From: an uncultured Eubacteriales bacterium
GTDB lineage: Bacteria; Bacillota; Clostridia; Oscillospirales; Oscillospiraceae
Assembly (NCBI GenBank): GCA_900545585.1
Contig: UQZR01000019.1
Span: 1-51,333 of the forward strand
Direction: 5' to 3'
Length of the DNA stretch: 51,333 bases
The notes beneath the pieces are model-generated. The model ran no database searches. It worked only from the letters and a program-made list of their open reading frames with translations, and was not told the DNA's origin. Made by a program: the position numbers and the translations under genes. Below are positions 19,175 through 27,640 of this stretch, one piece after another (position 1 is the stretch's first letter; each line of letters starts with the position of its first letter).

Positions 19175-20833
19175 ATGGCAGAAAAACTGAAAATCATTCC
19201 TCTGGGCGGTCTCAATGAGATCGGCAAGAACATGACCGCCTATGAGTACGGCGGCGAGATCATCGTCGTGGACTGCGGCATGGCCTTTCCCGGGGACGAT
19301 ATGTACGGCATCGACTGCGTCATCCCCGACGTCAGCTATCTGGTGAAGAACCACAGCCGCCTGCGGGGCATGTTCATCACCCACGGGCACGAGGACCACA
19401 TCGGTGCCATTCCCTACGTCCTCAAGCAGATCAACACCCCCATCTACTGCACCCGCTTCACCGCCGGGCTCATCAAGCTGAAGCTGCAGGAGCATGGACT
19501 GCTGAACTCCACCAAGCTCATCACCGTGGAGGCGGGCCAGACTGTGAAGGCCGGCAAGTTCCAGGTGGAGTTCCTCCATGTGAACCACTCCATCGCCGAC
19601 TCGGCGGCCTTCGCCATCCACACGCGGATGGGCACCATCGTTCACACCGGCGACTTCAAGATCGACTCCACGCCCATTGACGGCGAGGTCATCGACCTGG
19701 CCCGCTTCGGCGAGCTGGGCAAGCAGGGCGTTCTGGCGCTGCTGGCCGACTCCACCAATGTGGAGCGTCCCGGCTACACCCTGAGCGAAAAGGCCGTGGG
19801 CGCCACGTTCATACGGCAGTTCACCGGCTGCACCAAGCGCATCATCGTCACCACCTTCGCCAGCAACGTTCACCGCATCCAGCAGGTGCTGGACGCTGCG
19901 GCGGCCTGCGGCCGCAAGGTAGCCGTCACCGGCCGCAGCATGGAGAACATTATGAAGGTCTCCACGGAGCTTGGCTATATGAAGGTGCCCAAGAACACCC
20001 TGATGGACATCAACCGCATCAAGGGCCTGCCTCTGAATCAGCAGGTCATCGTCACCACCGGCTCTCAGGGCGAGGAGATGAGCGCCCTGTACCGCATGGC
20101 CTTCTCCACCCACAAGCAGGTGGATGTGGGCCCCGGCGACAAGGTCATCATCTCCGCCAGCGCCATCCCCGGCAACGAGGTGACGGTGGGCCGCGTCATC
20201 AATGAGCTGTTCCGCAAGGGCGCCGACGTGGTCTACGACAAGGCCGACATGCTCCACGTCTCCGGTCACGCCTGTCAGGAGGAGCTGAAGATCATCCACG
20301 CCCTGACTAAGCCCAAGTTCTTCATCCCCCTCCACGGTGAGCAGCGGATGCTCCAGATCCACAAGCGCGTGGCGGAGAGCATGGGCATGCACCCCAACAA
20401 CATCGTGGTGGCCGAGAACGGCTCCGTCATTGAGCTGACCACCAAGCACATCAAGTGCGAGACCAGCGTTCCCTCCGGCGAGGTCTTTGTGGACGGCAGC
20501 GGCGTGGGCGAGGTAGGCGCTGTGGTCCTCAACGACCGCAAGCTGCTGGCTGAGGACGGTATGGTGGTCATCGTGCTGCCCATGTCCAGCCACGACCACC
20601 AGCTGCTGTGCCCGCCGGAGATCGTGACCCGCGGCTTTGTGTACGTCAAGGAGTCCGAGGAGCTGTTGGACACTCTGAGCCGCATTGCCACCGACACCGT
20701 GGACGGCATGTCCGCCAAGAAGCGCCGTGATGACGGCGACGTGTGCCGCGCTGTCCGCTCCGCCGTGTCCAGCTATCTCTACAAGACCACCAAGCGCAGC
20801 CCCATGATCATCCCCATGGTGACGAAGCTGTAA
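19175..20833 (+). CDS. rnj: Ribonuclease J
   Basis: A 552-residue metallo-beta-lactamase/beta-CASP ribonuclease with 5'-3' exo- and endonuclease activity, central to mRNA decay and rRNA maturation in Firmicutes. The zinc site begins with THGHEDHIGA near residues 70-80, preceded by GLNEIGKN and VDCGMAFP. Further ligands are in VNHSIADS and the GTIVHTGDFK strand; the beta-CASP part has SGHACQEELK and LHGEQR. The length fits RNase J1 or J2, and I cannot assign which. AAAGGAG precedes the ATG. Confidence 0.96.
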   Translation: MAEKLKIIPLGGLNEIGKNMTAYEYGGEIIVVDCGMAFPGDDMYGIDCVIPDVSYLVKNHSRLRGMFITHGHEDHIGAIPYVLKQINTPIYCTRFTAGLIKLKLQEHGLLNSTKLITVEAGQTVKAGKFQVEFLHVNHSIADSAAFAIHTRMGTIVHTGDFKIDSTPIDGEVIDLARFGELGKQGVLALLADSTNVERPGYTLSEKAVGATFIRQFTGCTKRIIVTTFASNVHRIQQVLDAAAACGRKVAVTGRSMENIMKVSTELGYMKVPKNTLMDINRIKGLPLNQQVIVTTGSQGEEMSALYRMAFSTHKQVDVGPGDKVIISASAIPGNEVTVGRVINELFRKGADVVYDKADMLHVSGHACQEELKIIHALTKPKFFIPLHGEQRMLQIHKRVAESMGMHPNNIVVAENGSVIELTTKHIKCETSVPSGEVFVDGSGVGEVGAVVLNDRKLLAEDGMVVIVLPMSSHDHQLLCPPEIVTRGFVYVKESEELLDTLSRIATDTVDGMSAKKRRDDGDVCRAVRSAVSSYLYKTTKRSPMIIPMVTKL

Positions 20834-20885
20834 ATATCTGGAATTTTCCTGCATCCGTGGATTCCCGATATTTTGTATAAGCGTG

Positions 20886-20928
20886 AAAAACAGGTCTCTG
20901 TGCCGCATCGGCACAGAGACCTGTTTTT
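20886..20928 (+). terminator. Terminator after the RNase J gene
   Basis: A perfect 15-bp stem CAGGTCTCTGTGCCG / CGGCACAGAGACCTG with a 3-base loop is preceded by five A and followed by five T. The roughly 170 bases from here to the convergent CorA gene (21099) show only A/T-rich sequence with TTCCGG repeats and no gene. Confidence 0.9.
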
Positions 20929-21098
20929 CATGTTTTGGGAGGGAACTTTTGGTCATGGCGGCGAACCGCCGCTTCAGGGATAGAACTGGAAATTTCCTCC
21001 AATTTTTGTGCAACAAAAATAGCATGAATTTCCGATTTACTTCCGGTTGATTCCCGTTTATTTCCGGTTTTGCTCTTCATGATGAAGAAATTTCCGGC

Positions 21099-22007
21099 TC
21101 AGAACCACTTCTTCCGCTTGAAATACCAAATCAGAAGAGCCACCACCAGCGCCGACACCGCCGCCACCGTGATGTAACCATAGCGCCAGCCCAGCAGGGG
21201 CATGTTGGGGAAGTTCATGCCGTACCACCCCGCGATGAGGGACAGAGGCAGGAAGATGGCGGTGACGATGGTCAGCACCTTCATCACCCGGTTCTGGTCG
21301 ATGTCTACCTGCGCCTGATACTCGCTGCTGATCTGGGTGGCGTATTCGTGGAGCATCCGTGTCTCGCCCCGCAGGTTCTCCACCTTCCGCAGAAAGTGAT
21401 TCAGCCGCTTCTTGCTGTGACCGGAGAGCTGCTCCTCCGCGTCCTCCAGCAGGGTGGAGGCGAAGTCGCACAGCTGCGCATAGTAGCGGTTGGTACGGTT
21501 CAGTTCCTTGCGGATCACGCTCATCCGGTGGAGAAACCGTCCCGTGTCGTTGTCCAGCACCGCTTGCTCCAGATCGGTCAGCCGCGTCTCCAGCTGCTGG
21601 ATGTAGGGCAGGTCGTCCCGGATCAGGTACAGCAGCAGCGCCACCAGAAAGCTGTCCGGGCTGTCCGGCAGCGGCGCGCCCTGCTCCGTCAGGCGGGCGG
21701 CGCAGTCCGCTGCCGCCTTGTCGTGGTCCACCACCGCCAGACCTCCGCCCGCCCATGTGAAGCCCAGACGGCGGGCAGGCTGATTGGAACGCGGCGGCGT
21801 GCGCAGGTGGCCGGTGACGCCGGTGCGGTCGATGTGCAGCCAGCAGAACTGAGACTCATGCGGGTCGGCAGGCGCAGTTGGCACGGACAGCCCGGCGGGC
21901 AGCGCCGCACTGTGGGCCTCCTGCGGCGTAAGGATGGCCAGCACGCCCAGTCCGTCCGCCGGTGGGGCGGACTGGGGCTGTAAGCCGCCGGCAAAGAGAT
22001 AGTACAT
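21099..22007 (-). CDS. CorA-family divalent cation transporter
   Basis: A 302-residue CorA-like Mg2+ (or Co2+/Ni2+/Zn2+) channel. A long cytoplasmic N-terminal alpha/beta domain is followed by helices with many charged residues. Two C-terminal membrane helices follow: TIVTAIFLPLSLIAGWYGMNF, containing the selectivity motif GMN, and YITVAAVSALVVALLIWYF, ending in the basic tail KRKKWF. I start at ATG 22007 (MYYLFAGG). A TTG 42 bases upstream is possible, since the Shine-Dalgarno-like AAAGGAG lies between the two. Confidence 0.9.
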   Translation of the reverse strand: MYYLFAGGLQPQSAPPADGLGVLAILTPQEAHSAALPAGLSVPTAPADPHESQFCWLHIDRTGVTGHLRTPPRSNQPARRLGFTWAGGGLAVVDHDKAAADCAARLTEQGAPLPDSPDSFLVALLLYLIRDDLPYIQQLETRLTDLEQAVLDNDTGRFLHRMSVIRKELNRTNRYYAQLCDFASTLLEDAEEQLSGHSKKRLNHFLRKVENLRGETRMLHEYATQISSEYQAQVDIDQNRVMKVLTIVTAIFLPLSLIAGWYGMNFPNMPLLGWRYGYITVAAVSALVVALLIWYFKRKKWF

Positions 22008-22138
22008 GGGATATCTCAGCTCCTTTTCAGGTTCAGGCTTGCGGAGCAATACGTCCTCGCGCCCCGCGGGGCAGCAGGGCGCTGATTTTGCGGCGCATAC
22101 GTCTCCTCCGGATAGCTTTGACGGTTACTTTTTGTGTT

Positions 22139-22504
22139 CTATTCCCCATACCGTCGGCGGTACAGCAGCTGCTTGGCCGCCTTCTTCGCCTCCGGCACGT
22201 ATCCCTTTCCGTCGATGACCTGCTGCAGCTTCTCGTCGGAATACTCCCGGAAGTTATATATGAACCTCTCCACCGGGTCGGTGATGGCCTGCTCCTCCGC
22301 CTGCCGCTTTTCAAATTCCTCCAGCGGCGACGGCGGCGCAAACATGGCCACATACCGGCACGTCTCGCAGGTGTAGATCAGCACCTTCATGTGCCGCTCC
22401 ATGATGGGCAGGCCTGGGTCATCCACCGTGGTCAGATAGCTGGCGCAGCGCGGCGGCATCATCTTCCCGCCGCACAGGGGACACTCCTTCGCAAGAATAG
22501 CCAT
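22139..22504 (-). CDS. Small hypothetical protein with a zinc-ribbon-like Cys pattern
   Basis: 121 residues and not assigned to a named family. The N-terminus has CPLCGGKMMPPRC and, 36 residues on, CETC, spaced like a zinc ribbon. The C-terminal half is charged and helical (EEFEKRQAEEQAITDPVERF), ending RRRYGE. It lies 18 bases downstream of the next small gene and, with it and the SPFH gene, forms a minus-strand run, so they are probably co-transcribed. Confidence 0.75.
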   Translation of the reverse strand: MAILAKECPLCGGKMMPPRCASYLTTVDDPGLPIMERHMKVLIYTCETCRYVAMFAPPSPLEEFEKRQAEEQAITDPVERFIYNFREYSDEKLQQVIDGKGYVPEAKKAAKQLLYRRRYGE

Positions 22505-22522
22505 TTCCCGCTCCTTTCTCCG

Positions 22523-22723
22523 TCAAAGCTCCGGTGCGTCCGGCGTCTTGCGGTACAGCAGGGGCTTGCCCTCGGCGTCCACCAGCACCGTCATGCCGCC
22601 GGAATAGCCGGAGGCGTGATAGAGATACTGCACGCCGGTCTGGGTATCCACCCAGATCTCGCTGCTGCTGATGAAGCCGCTGTCCTCCAGGACCTTGACG
22701 AAGCGGCTATCCTTTTGGGCCAT
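22523..22723 (-). CDS. Small conserved protein, DUF6440-like
   Basis: 66 residues: a short all-beta-looking protein with VLVDAEGKPLLY near the C-terminus and WVDTQTGVQYLYH in the middle. The pattern resembles the short DUF6440 proteins of clostridia; this assignment is from memory of the pattern. It follows the SPFH gene by three bases. Confidence 0.7.
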   Translation of the reverse strand: MAQKDSRFVKVLEDSGFISSSEIWVDTQTGVQYLYHASGYSGGMTVLVDAEGKPLLYRKTPDAPEL

Positions 22724-22726
22724 GGC

Positions 22727-23638
22727 TTACTTGCCCTCGCTGTCCAGCAGCGCCTTGGTGCTGGCGGCCAGGCCGGCCAGACCCTGGATCTCGCTGGGGA
22801 TGATGATCTTGGTGGCCTTGCCGTCGGCCACCTTCTCCAGCGCCTCCAGCGCCTTGAGCTTGATGACCTGATCGTTGGGGGCGTTCTCGTTCAGCAGCCG
22901 CATGGAGTCTGCCATGGCCTGCTGCACCTTCAGGATGGACTGGGCCTCGGCCTCGGCGGCCATGATCTTGGCCTGCTTGGCGGCGTCAGCCTGCAGCAGG
23001 ACGGACTGCTTCTCGCCCTCGGCGATCAGCACCTTGCTGGCCTTCTCGCCCTCGGCCTGCAGAATGGACTCGCGGCGCTCGCGCTCGGCCTTCATCTGCT
23101 TTTCCATGGCGTTCTGGATCTCGCGGGGCGGCAGGATGTTCTTCAGCTCCACGCGGTTGACCTTGATGCCCCACGGGTCGGTGGCCTCGTCCAGAATGGA
23201 GCGCATCTTGGCGTTGATGGTATCGCGGCTGGTGAGGGACTGATCCAGCTCCAGCTCGCCGATGATATTGCGCAGGGTGGTGGCCGTCAGGTTCTCGATG
23301 GCGCTCATGGGGTACTCCACACCGTAGGTATACAGCTTGGGGTCGGTGATCTGGAAGTAGATGACGGTATCGATCTGCATGGTGACGTTATCCTTGGTGA
23401 TGACGGGCTGGGGATCGAAGTCGGCCACCTGCTCCTTCAGGCTGATCTTCTTCACCACGCGCTCGATGAACGGCAGCTTGAAGTGCAGACCCACGCCCCA
23501 AACGCTGTGGAAGGCGCCGAGGCGCTCCACCACGTAGGCCTTGGACTGCTGGACCACGTTGATGCAGCTGACGATGACCACCAGGATGATGATCACCAGA
23601 ACGATGATGGCGATGGTGCCCGGGATGTTGTACGGCAT
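22727..23638 (-). CDS. SPFH/Band 7 (stomatin-like) membrane scaffold protein
   Basis: A 303-residue protein with one N-terminal membrane segment (IPGTIAIIVLVIIILVVIVS) and a full SPFH domain, from QQSKAYVVERLG to the coiled-coil helix MEKQMKAERERRESIL. Such proteins oligomerise into membrane microdomain scaffolds (QmcA, stomatin, FloT relatives). The typical partner is an NfeD protein, which is encoded just upstream here with a 38-residue membrane peptide between them. AAGGAGG precedes the ATG. Confidence 0.93.
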   Translation of the reverse strand: MPYNIPGTIAIIVLVIIILVVIVSCINVVQQSKAYVVERLGAFHSVWGVGLHFKLPFIERVVKKISLKEQVADFDPQPVITKDNVTMQIDTVIYFQITDPKLYTYGVEYPMSAIENLTATTLRNIIGELELDQSLTSRDTINAKMRSILDEATDPWGIKVNRVELKNILPPREIQNAMEKQMKAERERRESILQAEGEKASKVLIAEGEKQSVLLQADAAKQAKIMAAEAEAQSILKVQQAMADSMRLLNENAPNDQVIKLKALEALEKVADGKATKIIIPSEIQGLAGLAASTKALLDSEGK

Positions 23639-23651
23639 ATGCGTTTCCTCC

Positions 23652-23768
23652 TTATTTCTTCTTCTCTTTTTTGGTGTGCTTTTCCTTCTTGTTCTTGCGG
23701 GTCAGGTGGATGATGCGGGTGACGACAAAGGCCAGGACCACTAAAAGGCCCCTTAGAAAATAGGGCAT
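23652..23768 (-). CDS. 38-residue membrane-anchored basic peptide
   Basis: An ATG frame of 38 codons fills the gap between the NfeD-domain gene and the SPFH gene, starting immediately after the NfeD stop codon. The product is MPYFLRGLLVVLAFVVTRII followed by a tail of Lys, His and Thr (13 of the last 18 residues are Lys, Arg or His). That is one membrane helix with a strongly basic cytoplasmic tail. A ribosome site overlapping the NfeD 3' end (AAGGAGG, near 23780-23774) is well placed. I know no family name. Position suggests a third partner of the NfeD/SPFH pair. Confidence 0.65.
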   Translation of the reverse strand: MPYFLRGLLVVLAFVVTRIIHLTRKNKKEKHTKKEKKK

Positions 23769-24599
23769 TTACGCCTCCTTTTCCACGTACAGCTTGACGC
23801 CCTCCATGCGGATCACGCGGACCATGGGGTCAGGCTCGATGATCTCCCCGGTGCTGCTGCGGGCAGACCAGGTCTTACCATCTATGTAGACGGCGCCGGT
23901 GGGCACATCGTTGTCGATGCGCTCCGTGACCCGGGCCGAGCCGCCCAGCACGCGGTCGGCATTGGTAGGCTTGATGTCCTTTTTCATCAGCTTCGTCACC
24001 AGCGGACGGGTGGCGGCCAGCGCCACGATGGACACCACAAAGAACAGCGTCACCTGGAGCCAGATGGGGCCGTTGCAGACGGCGGCGACGAGGCCCGCCA
24101 TGCTGCCCAGCACAAACCAGATGGACGTCAGGCCCGCCGTGACCGCTTCCACCACGCCGAAGATGATGATGGCGGCGATCCAGATAGCAGTGGACATATC
24201 CGTGCTTCCTCCTTTCAGACAGAGGCCGATGAGACCGCTGAGCGCTCCGATGCCCAGCAGGACCCCTGCGGCCAGCCACTTGTTTTTCGGGGACAGATTG
24301 GTGAGGAAGGCGGAGAAGGCATTGTGCAGCGTCTCCCGCGGCAGGGGCTGCTGCGGCGTCTCCGGCGGGGTGTCCGGTACGGCGGGCTGCGCCGGAGGCG
24401 GCGCTTCCTCGGCGAACATGTCGGCAATGGACACCTGATAGCGGTTGCAGATATACAATATCTTCTCCATCTCCGGATAGCCCCTGCCGGACTCCCACTT
24501 GCTCACCGCCTGGCGGGACACCTGCAGCTGCTCGGCAAACTGCTCCTGGGTCAGGCCGCTGCGGCGGCGCACCGATGACAGCTGCTCTCCAAATGACAT
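23769..24599 (-). CDS. XRE-type HTH protein fused to an NfeD membrane/OB-fold domain
   Basis: A single open frame of 276 residues. Residues 1-62 are a Cro/CI-type helix-turn-helix (LTQEQFAEQLQVSRQAVSKWESG). A Pro-rich linker follows, then a membrane segment (LAAGVLLGIGALSGLIGLCL). From about residue 135 comes a complete NfeD protein: membrane helices (IWIAAIIIFGVVEAVTAG ...) and a C-terminal OB-fold (GGSARVTERIDNDVPTGAVY). NfeD partners SPFH scaffolds such as the one downstream. An internal ATG at 24197 has its own strong ribosome site, so both a long membrane-tethered DNA-binding form and a 142-residue NfeD-only form may be made. Confidence 0.85.
   Translation of the reverse strand: MSFGEQLSSVRRRSGLTQEQFAEQLQVSRQAVSKWESGRGYPEMEKILYICNRYQVSIADMFAEEAPPPAQPAVPDTPPETPQQPLPRETLHNAFSAFLTNLSPKNKWLAAGVLLGIGALSGLIGLCLKGGSTDMSTAIWIAAIIIFGVVEAVTAGLTSIWFVLGSMAGLVAAVCNGPIWLQVTLFFVVSIVALAATRPLVTKLMKKDIKPTNADRVLGGSARVTERIDNDVPTGAVYIDGKTWSARSSTGEIIEPDPMVRVIRMEGVKLYVEKEA
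24195..24215 (-). promoter_or_regulatory. Internal ribosome binding site and ATG giving an NfeD-only product
   Basis: Inside the fused gene the minus strand reads GAAAGGAGGAAGCACGGATATG. A near-perfect AAAGGAGG sits nine bases before ATG 24197. The same bases are translated as KGGSTD in the long protein. The predicted product starts MSTAIWIAAII and is 142 residues, the normal NfeD length. Confidence 0.65.
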
Positions 24600-24840
24600 A
24601 CGCTCGTTCCTCCGTTCCTCTTGCCGACAGTGTAGCACATGGGCGGTTTTTGTCCAGCACCTTGAAGTTGCGCCGGCCATTTTTTTGCACCAGACCGCGC
24701 AACCTGAAGTTTACATTTCTTATTATAGCCGATTTGCGCCGGAAAAGCCATAGGGATTTTCCACGCAGTTCGGGTTGCGCCGCAGCGAAAAGTCGGGTAT
24801 ACTGTTGGATACGAATCTGAACGAACGAGGTACGCCGAAC

Positions 24841-25956
24841 ATGGTGACATATATGATACCCTGCCTTCTGGGGTTGGAGAAGCTGGTGGCCGATGAGGTG
24901 AAGCGTCTGGGCCTGCAGGACGTGCAGGCGGAGAACGGGCGCATCCTGTGCCGCGGCACGGCGGCGGACTGCGCGCGGCTGAACATCAACCTGCGCTGCG
25001 GCGCCCGGGTAATGATGGTGCTGGGGCAGTTTCCCGCCCGCAGCTTCGAGGAACTGTTTCAGGGCGTGCGGGCCATCCCGTGGGAGGATTATCTGCCCCG
25101 TGACGCGGCGTTCCCCGTGAAGGGCTATGCCATCTCCTCCCAGCTCCACGCGGTATCCGCCTGCCAGAGCATCATCAAGAAGGCCATGGTGGAGCGGATG
25201 AAGGCGGCCTACGGGCTGGAGCAGTTTCCGGAGACGGGCGTGAAGTACCAGGTGCGGTTCTCCATCTTCAAGGACGAGGCCGCCATCTGTCTGGACACCT
25301 CCGGTGAGGGGCTTTATAAGCGGGGCTACCGCGCCGTGGGCGTGGAGGCGCCGCTGCGGGAAACGCTGGCGGCGGCGCTGGTGACGCTCAGCCGCTATCG
25401 GGGGCGGGACCCGTTCTGCGACCCGTTCTGCGGCAGCGGCACCATCCCTATCGAGGCGGCGCTTATCGCCAAAAACCGCGCCCCCGGGCTGGACCGGCGG
25501 TTCGATTCCCAGCGGTGGGCCTTCCTGCCGGCGGAGGCGTGGATGAACGCGGCGGACGAGGCCCAGGGCAAGGAATTCCACGGGCAGTACGACATCTGGG
25601 GCGGCGACATCGATCCCCGCGCCGTGGACATCGCCCGGGACAACGCCCGCAAGGCCGGAGTGGACGACTGCGTGCGGTTTGAGGTGGCGGACGCCGCCAA
25701 GTTCCGGCGGGACAGCCGGTACGGCCAGCTGGTGACCAACCCGCCCTACGGCGAGCGGCTGATGGAGCGGCAGGAGGCGGAAGAACTGTACCGCATGCTG
25801 GGCAGGGTATGGCGGACACTGCCGGAGGGGTGGCGCACCCTGGTGCTCAGCAGCCACACGGAGTTCGAACGGGCCTTCGGGCGGCCGGCGGATAAAAGGC
25901 GCAAGCTCTATAACGGTATGATAAAATGCGACGTGTTCTTCTACGGAAACGTATGA
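24841..25956 (+). CDS. THUMP-domain class I RNA methyltransferase (RlmL/YpsC-like)
   Basis: 371 residues. An N-terminal ferredoxin-like/THUMP RNA-binding part (residues about 1-160) is followed by a Rossmann methyltransferase. Motif I reads DPFCGSGTIPIEAAL and the catalytic motif IV TNPPYGERL, which is the N6/N2-type NPPY signature. The family (COG0116, YpsC in Bacillus, N-terminal half of E. coli RlmL) is thought to methylate a guanine in 23S rRNA. The start is ATG 24841 with GAGGT upstream; the longer frame has no extra homology. Divergent from the NfeD fusion gene. Confidence 0.92.
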   Translation: MVTYMIPCLLGLEKLVADEVKRLGLQDVQAENGRILCRGTAADCARLNINLRCGARVMMVLGQFPARSFEELFQGVRAIPWEDYLPRDAAFPVKGYAISSQLHAVSACQSIIKKAMVERMKAAYGLEQFPETGVKYQVRFSIFKDEAAICLDTSGEGLYKRGYRAVGVEAPLRETLAAALVTLSRYRGRDPFCDPFCGSGTIPIEAALIAKNRAPGLDRRFDSQRWAFLPAEAWMNAADEAQGKEFHGQYDIWGGDIDPRAVDIARDNARKAGVDDCVRFEVADAAKFRRDSRYGQLVTNPPYGERLMERQEAEELYRMLGRVWRTLPEGWRTLVLSSHTEFERAFGRPADKRRKLYNGMIKCDVFFYGNV

Positions 25957-26088
25957 CTGCGAAAAAAGAGGTTGCGTAAAGAACGTGTTAATTTTCAATT
26001 TGTTCACTTTCTTTTCTGCGGCCATGCTACAATACTAAGAAAATCTTAAAGTTTTTCCCAGACAGTTTATTGGAGGAGGAGCTTTCCG

Positions 26089-27042
26089 ATGAAGCACGTT
26101 TTCATCATCAATCCCACGGCGGGCAAGTCTGACAGCCGTCAGAAGATATACGACATGGCAGAGGCCCTGCGGACAAAGCATGATCTGGATGTGCAGTGCA
26201 TCCTGACCAAGAAGCAGGGGCACGCCACAGAGATCGCCCAGCGGCTGTGCGACAGCGGTGAGGAGCTGCGGTTCTACGCCTGCGGCGGTGACGGCACCGC
26301 CAACGAGGTGGCCAACGGCATTATCGGCTACGACAACGCGTCCATGACCGTGATCCCCGTGGGCACCGGCAATGACTTCCTGAAAAACTTCGGCGACGAT
26401 CTGGACAAATTCCGCGACGCCGAAAATCTGTGGGACGGCCCCCAGTTCCCCATGGACGCCATTGACGTCAACGGACGTATCGCCCTGACCATCGCATGCT
26501 CCGGCATCGACGCCCGGGTGGCCGCCGACGTACATAAATACAGTGAGAGCCCCCTGCTGGACGGCAAGAGCAGCTATATCTACTCGCTGGCAGTGAACTT
26601 CCTGTTCAAGGGCATCGGCTCCCACTGGACCGTGTCGCTGGACGATACGGTAATGGAGGGCGACTGGTCTCTGGTGGCGGTGTGCAACGGCCGATACTAC
26701 GGCGGAGGGTTCATGCCCGTGGCCGAGGCGCGGATGGACGACGGCGTGCTGAACACGCTGGTGGTCAGGGAGGTGAACCGCCGGACGTTCCTGAAGTTCG
26801 TGGGGCCCTATTCCAAGGGCAACTACCACAAGTTCCCCGACTACGCCCAGTGCTACACCCCCCAGGTCGTCCATATCCACTCGGACAAGCCGGACATCGT
26901 CACCTGTCTGGACGGCGAAAGCGTGGTGAACCGGGACGTGACCATCAAGCTGTCCGACAAAAAGCTGAATTTCTTCGGCCCCGCCGGATGCAGCTGCAAC
27001 CGCACTGCCCGCCCCAAGGGACCTGAGTTGAACAATTTGTGA
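26089..27042 (+). CDS. Diacylglycerol/sphingosine kinase-family lipid kinase
   Basis: 317 residues of the DagK/YegS/BmrU family, which phosphorylate diacylglycerol or related lipids on the inner membrane face. N-terminal FIINPTAG, then the nucleotide-binding GGDGTANEVANGI near residue 64 and VIPVGTGNDFLKNFG near residue 88. The C-terminal beta-sandwich has NGRYYGGGFMPVAEARMDDG and ends in a lipid-kinase-type DGE (CLDGESV). AGGAGGAG precedes the ATG. The exact lipid substrate cannot be told. Confidence 0.92.
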   Translation: MKHVFIINPTAGKSDSRQKIYDMAEALRTKHDLDVQCILTKKQGHATEIAQRLCDSGEELRFYACGGDGTANEVANGIIGYDNASMTVIPVGTGNDFLKNFGDDLDKFRDAENLWDGPQFPMDAIDVNGRIALTIACSGIDARVAADVHKYSESPLLDGKSSYIYSLAVNFLFKGIGSHWTVSLDDTVMEGDWSLVAVCNGRYYGGGFMPVAEARMDDGVLNTLVVREVNRRTFLKFVGPYSKGNYHKFPDYAQCYTPQVVHIHSDKPDIVTCLDGESVVNRDVTIKLSDKKLNFFGPAGCSCNRTARPKGPELNNL

Positions 27043-27069
27043 ATTTTTCAAATTTTTCCCGTTTCCCCC

Positions 27070-27132
27070 TTGCAAATCCCGAATAGTGTGGTATGATAAG
27101 CACCGTTAGCACTCCATGTATTTGAGTGCTAA
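27070..27132 (+). promoter_or_regulatory. groESL promoter with CIRCE operator (HrcA site)
   Basis: TTGCAA (27070-27075), 16 bases, TATGAT (27092-27097) form the promoter. Just downstream is a perfect CIRCE element: TTAGCACTC (27106-27114), nine bases, GAGTGCTAA (27124-27132). CIRCE is bound by the heat-shock repressor HrcA, whose activity depends on GroEL, so groESL is expected to be induced by heat or misfolding stress. Confidence 0.95.
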
Positions 27133-27183
27133 CGGTGACTTTGTTTTTTCAATATTGTGAGTATATAAAAGGAGGAAGCAGCT

Positions 27184-27468
27184 ATGAAACTGACACCGCT
27201 TGCTGACCGCGTGGTGCTGAAGATGACCGAGCCGGAGGAGACCACCAAGGGCGGCATCATCCTCACCGGTTCCGCCAAGGAGAAGCCCTCTGTGGCAGAG
27301 GTCATTTCCGTGGGCCCCGGCGGCACCGTGGACGGTAAGACCGTGGTGATGTCCGTGAAGGCCGGCGATAAGGTCATCACCGACAAGTACGCCGGCACCA
27401 AGGTGACGCTGGAGGACGTGGAGTATATCATCGTCAAGCAGAGCGACATCCTGGCCATCGTGGAGTAA
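27184..27468 (+). CDS. groES: Co-chaperonin GroES
   Basis: A 94-residue heptameric lid of the GroEL folding chamber. The sequence begins MKLTPLADRVVLK; the mobile-loop region is EEETTKGGIILTGSAKEKP-like, and the protein ends VKQSDILAIVE. AAGGAGG precedes the ATG and the CIRCE operator is 52 bases upstream. Confidence 0.98.
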   Translation: MKLTPLADRVVLKMTEPEETTKGGIILTGSAKEKPSVAEVISVGPGGTVDGKTVVMSVKAGDKVITDKYAGTKVTLEDVEYIIVKQSDILAIVE

Positions 27469-27640
27469 TTCCCTGAAAGGGGGAGCAGGCTCTCCCTTTC
27501 GATCCCCCACCGCCAGCTGACATCGGTCACTGGCGAACGCCGCCCAGGGCGGCTGGGTCAATGTATTTTTGCCACGTTCACGCCGCGGCAAAAATCAATA
27601 GGACCCGTTGATTTATTCATTCAGAATGGGAGGCAATTTT
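27469..27640 (+). other. Unusually long groES-groEL spacer with hairpins
   Basis: 172 bases separate the two cistrons. They contain GAAAGGGGGAG / CTCTCCCTTTC (about 27475-27500) and ATTTTTGCC ... GGCAAAAAT (about 27565-27597). These inverted repeats may form mRNA hairpins. There is no second CIRCE or clear promoter, so I take the genes as one operon. The last bases hold the groEL ribosome site GGGAGG. Confidence 0.45.

Noticed and set aside
18730..19233. N-terminal extension of about 170 codons on gdpP
   Set aside because: A strong ribosome site with TTG at 18729 gives the normal GdpP length, and the extension overlaps the promoters and the start of the RNase J gene.
18989..21025. 678-codon minus-strand frame opposite the RNase J gene
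   Set aside because: It is the complement of a clearly coding gene and has His/Val/Asp-rich shadow composition.
27100..27132. Inverted repeat before groES as a terminator
   Set aside because: It is a perfect CIRCE operator with nine-base spacer and no T-run.
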